Origin: SW10 sp049596615
GTDB lineage: Bacteria > Verrucomicrobiota > Verrucomicrobiia > Verrucomicrobiales > Akkermansiaceae
NCBI GenBank assembly: GCA_049596615.1
Contig: JBMYLT010000011.1
Location: forward strand, 62,001 to 126,000
DNA: 64,000 bases
Direction of reading: 5' to 3'
Positions within the stretch are counted from its first letter, which is position 1. Each line of letters opens with the position of its first letter. Below, one piece after another: positions 61,319 to 64,000 of the stretch. The position numbers and the translations under genes were made by a program. The notes below the pieces were generated by a model that was given only the letters and a program-made list of their open reading frames with translations, did no database searches and was not told where the DNA came from.

Positions 61319-62713
61319 TTACTTGACGTCTTCCTTTTGAGAGGGGAGTGGAGTGCGGGCTTCCTTGATGTGAGCCAGCATCGTTTTCACGATTTCCGGT
61401 TTCTCTTTCGCGAGGTTCTTTTTCTCGGAGGGATCATTGGCGAGGTCGTAGATCTCCAGATCCGTCATGCCGCCGCCTTTCTTCTTCTGACGGTAGGCTT
61501 TCCAGTTTCCCTTTCTGACCGCTTGCGAGAAAATGGCCTGATTGTCGCCTTTGCAGAATTCGAAGTAGAGGAAGTCGTGCTGCTTTTGCTCCTTTGTTTC
61601 CCCTTTGAGGGTGGAGAGGAACGAGATACCGTCGGATTGTTTGGGGGCGGGTTGCTTCACAATCTCACACATGGTGGGGAGGATGTCCCAGAATGCGCTG
61701 ATGTGATCGCTACTGGTGCTTCCTTTGATGACAGCGGGCCAGCGGGCGAGCATGGGCGTGCGGATTCCCGCTTCGTGCATATCGCGTTTCATTCCTCTTA
61801 AGCCACCGGTTGAGTTCCAGAATTCCGGTTTGTGGCCGCCTTCGCGATGAGCGCCGTTGTCCGAAGCGAAAATGACGAGCGTGTTGTCGCCGATCTGGTA
61901 GTGCTCGAGGAGCGCGAGGATGTCGCCGATTTGGTTATCGAGATTTTCCATCATGGCGGCAAAGCCCGCAACCGGGTTGATGACATCGGGCGTTTTTTCA
62001 TCGGGTCCGGCTCCATACTTGCCGATGGTCCTGTCGAACTGAGGAAAGACCTTGCGCCATTTTGCGTGGAGTTCTTTCGGTGCGTGCATCGCGGCATGAG
62101 GCACTGCGGTCGGGATGTAACAGAAGAAAGGCTTCTTCGCTTTCGCGTTGCTTTCGATAAACTGCATCGCGTGGTTCATGATGATGTCGTGAACGTAGGT
62201 TCCTTCCTTGAGTGGGATCTCCTTCCCGTTGTGGACGTAGGTGGTGGGGTAGTAAGTGTGAGCGATGCGTTGGCTTTTCCAGCCGACAAACTCGTCGAAG
62301 CCGTGTGTGAGGGGATTCTGCTTTCCTTTTTCGTGGGTCCACCCAAGCCCCCACTTTCCGTAGGCTCCGGTGTTGTATCCGGCTGCTTTGAAGACTTCGG
62401 GAAGGACCGTCATTTTAGGGTCAAGTGGAGCGGTCTTTTGCTCGGTGACATTTCCGCGTAGGTAAACGTTCCCGGGATGCTGGCCCGTCATGAGAACCGC
62501 ACGAGACGGACTGCAGACGGTGTTGCCGGAATAGTGCGCAGTGAACTTCATTCCTTCTTCACCGAGGTGATCGATGTTGGGAGTCTTGAACTTTTTTTGC
62601 CCGTAGATCGAGAGATCACCGTAGCCGAGATCGTCCGCAAGAATGTAAATGACGTTGGGCTTGTCCTGGGCAAGCAATACAGGGGCGAGGAGGAAAAGGA
62701 GAAAGCGTTTCAT
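61319..62713 (-). CDS. Exported type I sulfatase
   Basis: The 464-residue enzyme starts best at ATG 62713 (MKRFLLFLLAPVLLAQDKPN), since the longer frame to 62842 lacks a signal peptide. It shows YILADDLGYGD (D27, D28), the formylglycine site CSPSR (C67-R71, within NTVCSPSRAVLMTGQ), FASDNGAH for the second metal pair, and GPYGKWGLG-like YGKWGLGW. Arylsulfatase-family members of this kind release sulfate from glycans. It is convergent with the fusion gene at 58043, only 3 bp away, and differs from the sulfatase at 22355 throughout. Confidence 0.94.
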   Translation of the reverse strand: MKRFLLFLLAPVLLAQDKPNVIYILADDLGYGDLSIYGQKKFKTPNIDHLGEEGMKFTAHYSGNTVCSPSRAVLMTGQHPGNVYLRGNVTEQKTAPLDPKMTVLPEVFKAAGYNTGAYGKWGLGWTHEKGKQNPLTHGFDEFVGWKSQRIAHTYYPTTYVHNGKEIPLKEGTYVHDIIMNHAMQFIESNAKAKKPFFCYIPTAVPHAAMHAPKELHAKWRKVFPQFDRTIGKYGAGPDEKTPDVINPVAGFAAMMENLDNQIGDILALLEHYQIGDNTLVIFASDNGAHREGGHKPEFWNSTGGLRGMKRDMHEAGIRTPMLARWPAVIKGSTSSDHISAFWDILPTMCEIVKQPAPKQSDGISFLSTLKGETKEQKQHDFLYFEFCKGDNQAIFSQAVRKGNWKAYRQKKKGGGMTDLEIYDLANDPSEKKNLAKEKPEIVKTMLAHIKEARTPLPSQKEDVK

Positions 62714-62842
62714 GAGTGTGAGAGGTGGATACGAGGTTGATCTAAGGAGGCTTCCAAATCTGAGGGGGTTCCAAATGGTTCGACCTTTTTGGTGCCACTG
62801 CTTCGTGTTATCTTCTCTGCTAATGGATTTTTCCATCATCAA

Positions 62843-62977
62843 ATGATCTGGAGACCGATTCTGAAGATCTCGCTGACCTTGACGGTGTTGGTTCTTCCTG
62901 CCCTTCCTTACATTGTCCTGTCTTTTGGCATTTTACCAAAGCTCAACTCCAAGTCAGTGGTTTTTGGTTTCGTATGA
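62843..62977 (+). CDS. Possible small membrane protein
   Basis: A 44-residue frame from ATG 62843 encodes a single hydrophobic helix (KISLTLTVLVLPALPYIVLS), flanked by MIWRPIL and KLNSKSVVFGFV. It is divergent from the sulfatase. No RBS or family is recognised, and it may be a fragment. The remaining intergenic stretch to 63065 shows nothing recognisable. Confidence 0.25.
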   Translation: MIWRPILKISLTLTVLVLPALPYIVLSFGILPKLNSKSVVFGFV

Positions 62978-63065
62978 CCTTGGGTTCGAGCTCTCGTTGA
63001 AGAGTCTGGTGAAGCAAACCTAAAGTGAACCTCTAAGAGTGGCTGAAGGAATCGCCTCTCCTCAC

Positions 63066-64000
63066 TCAGCGGTTGTAGGGCCGGGCCTGTTTTATCGAGA
63101 GCTCACCATACTGCGTGATCTTGAATTCGATCTCCATCGCAAAGTCATTGCTGGCGCGGTAGAGGGGTCTGAAGTGGTTGTCGATCCGGTTGATCTTACT
63201 GATAATGTCGAGGACCTGTGGGCGGGTGAGGATTGTTTCGCCGTCTTCCACGAGGCTTGAGAATCGGATGTACTGGAATTCAAGGACATCGCTTCGAGGG
63301 AGGTCGAGAGCAAGGAACTGCTCCGGAACGGTGTTCACATCGGGATTGGTCACCAGACTATCACCTAACTGGACATTGAAGTAGTAACTGTCCCAGCCCG
63401 TATCATAAGGGTCACTGGCTACCGCCACCCCGTTCGCCTGTTCGTATTTCTGATTGGGATGGACCAGGATGCCCATCATGGAGGTGCGGTGGTTGATACG
63501 ATAGAATTCCCGCTCTTCGTAAGCGCGGAAGTTCCAAAGGCTTGCCCAGACTTGGAGGACACTCTTGCCCATGTGTCCTTCCCGCCAGTAGTGGGAGTAG
63601 GAATCGTAGAGTCCTGCTCCGTTAAAGCTGGTGGAATCCTCAGCGTTGGCACTGGATCGAAGACGCGGAGTGACATAAGTGGGAAAGCCAAGACGGAGTT
63701 CGGTGAAGTCATCGTACATCCACTGCGGCATCTCGCCGTCTTCCCTAATCTTTTTCCGGAAGTCTGCCAGCATTTGCTCGCGAACGGCGGCATCGCTCTG
63801 AAAATCAGCATCAGCGAGCATGTTGTTGAGGTCCCGGTAGAAGCCGTTGTGCTTCATATATTCATCGTAATAGTAAAACGGAATTGCGTAACCATCCGGA
63901 GTATTCTCGGGGATGATCCGTTGCAGCTCAGCCAAGTTAGCAGCCTTGGGCCCGAAGGAATCAGACATGGCAAAGGTAATCTCGGAGAGCGGTTTGATCT
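63066..64000 (-). CDS. PEP/pyruvate-binding domain protein, C-terminal part (5' end beyond window)
   Basis: The frame runs from the window edge to 63066. The first ATG inside is at 63968 (MSDSFGPKAANLAEL), but codons upstream (IKPLSEITFA) read naturally, so the gene begins outside. The lysine-containing GPKAANL matches the start of the PEP-synthase/PPDK ATP-grasp nucleotide-binding domain; RLRSSANAEDSTSFNGAGLY is its conserved RSS-NAED loop, and the end IEFKITQYGELSIKQARPYN is the usual QARP close of that domain. The swivelling His and PEP-binding domains of PEP synthase do not follow. It may be a stand-alone or N-terminally extended member; the substrate is uncertain. Confidence 0.85.
   Translation of the reverse strand, partial: IKPLSEITFAMSDSFGPKAANLAELQRIIPENTPDGYAIPFYYYDEYMKHNGFYRDLNNMLADADFQSDAAVREQMLADFRKKIREDGEMPQWMYDDFTELRLGFPTYVTPRLRSSANAEDSTSFNGAGLYDSYSHYWREGHMGKSVLQVWASLWNFRAYEEREFYRINHRTSMMGILVHPNQKYEQANGVAVASDPYDTGWDSYYFNVQLGDSLVTNPDVNTVPEQFLALDLPRSDVLEFQYIRFSSLVEDGETILTRPQVLDIISKINRIDNHFRPLYRASNDFAMEIEFKITQYGELSIKQARPYNR

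Noticed and set aside
1..64000. CRISPR arrays, tRNA or rRNA genes, IS elements
   Set aside because: Read for repeats with regular spacing, cloverleaf-like cores and transposase motifs; none was found by eye, though this is not a computed search.

Overview
The window looks like a chromosomal contig from Verrucomicrobiota, most likely order Verrucomicrobiales. The evidence is the combination of PVC-type beta-propeller dehydrogenases, a PSD1/DUF1501 gene pair, DUF1080 and ThuA domains, two sulfatases, PEP-CTERM anchors, CotH/lamin-tail secreted giants and mostly weak or absent Shine-Dalgarno sequences. This is inferred from gene content; no 16S rRNA gene or tRNA was seen.

Layout. 1-2190: the conserved rpmH-rnpA-yidD-yidC cluster on the minus strand, with yidC cut by the window edge. 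2400-17430: three large exported proteins sharing a discoidin-like module, two with CotH-kinase and lamin-tail domains, interspersed with a DksA-like protein, a coiled-coil protein, trpB, purN and gene debris. 17450-27430: a small exported protein, an esterase, a haem-binding propeller protein, a sulfatase, and a long lipoprotein reading frame (VCBS/UnbV, thioredoxin, TPR) interrupted by one in-frame TGA. 28026-35017: a tightly coupled minus-strand operon (SGNH-like protein, haem-binding dehydrogenase, VCBS protein, serine hydrolase), with a 10-N assembly gap in its first gene. 35181-43668: a sodium:solute symporter, a helical-repeat protein, and a PAS-AraC regulator divergent from a PSD1/DUF1501 pair. 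44033-51163: a 1715-residue fusion (DUF1080, propeller, cupredoxin, ThuA) and a double metallo-beta-lactamase-fold protein. 51612-55432: a cobalamin-riboswitch operon encoding a PEP-CTERM protein, a BtuB-like receptor and a surface protein. 55597-64000: an exported catalase-peroxidase, an SGNH-propeller-cupredoxin fusion, a second sulfatase, and the C-terminal part of a PEP/pyruvate-binding protein.

How the genes may work together. Most of the window encodes exported proteins for polysaccharide or sugar-derivative use: sulfatases, DUF1080 (3-keto-disaccharide hydrolase family), ThuA, sorbosone-dehydrogenase-like propellers and a solute symporter. Two propeller proteins end in a type-1 copper (cupredoxin) domain where two others carry a c-type haem motif, suggesting alternative electron acceptors. 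Six or more degraded gene fragments (two AraC, LamG, PEP-CTERM, a ThuA-protein tail, an adhesin-like piece) indicate active gene turnover.

The most notable signal is the TGA at 25574-25576. The frame continues with family-typical sequence on both sides, and a hairpin with a GGUC-containing apical loop sits 17 nt downstream, within the spacing known for bacterial SECIS elements. The simplest exciting reading is a selenocysteine-containing exported VCBS/UnbV-thioredoxin lipoprotein. A nonsense mutation is the main alternative.
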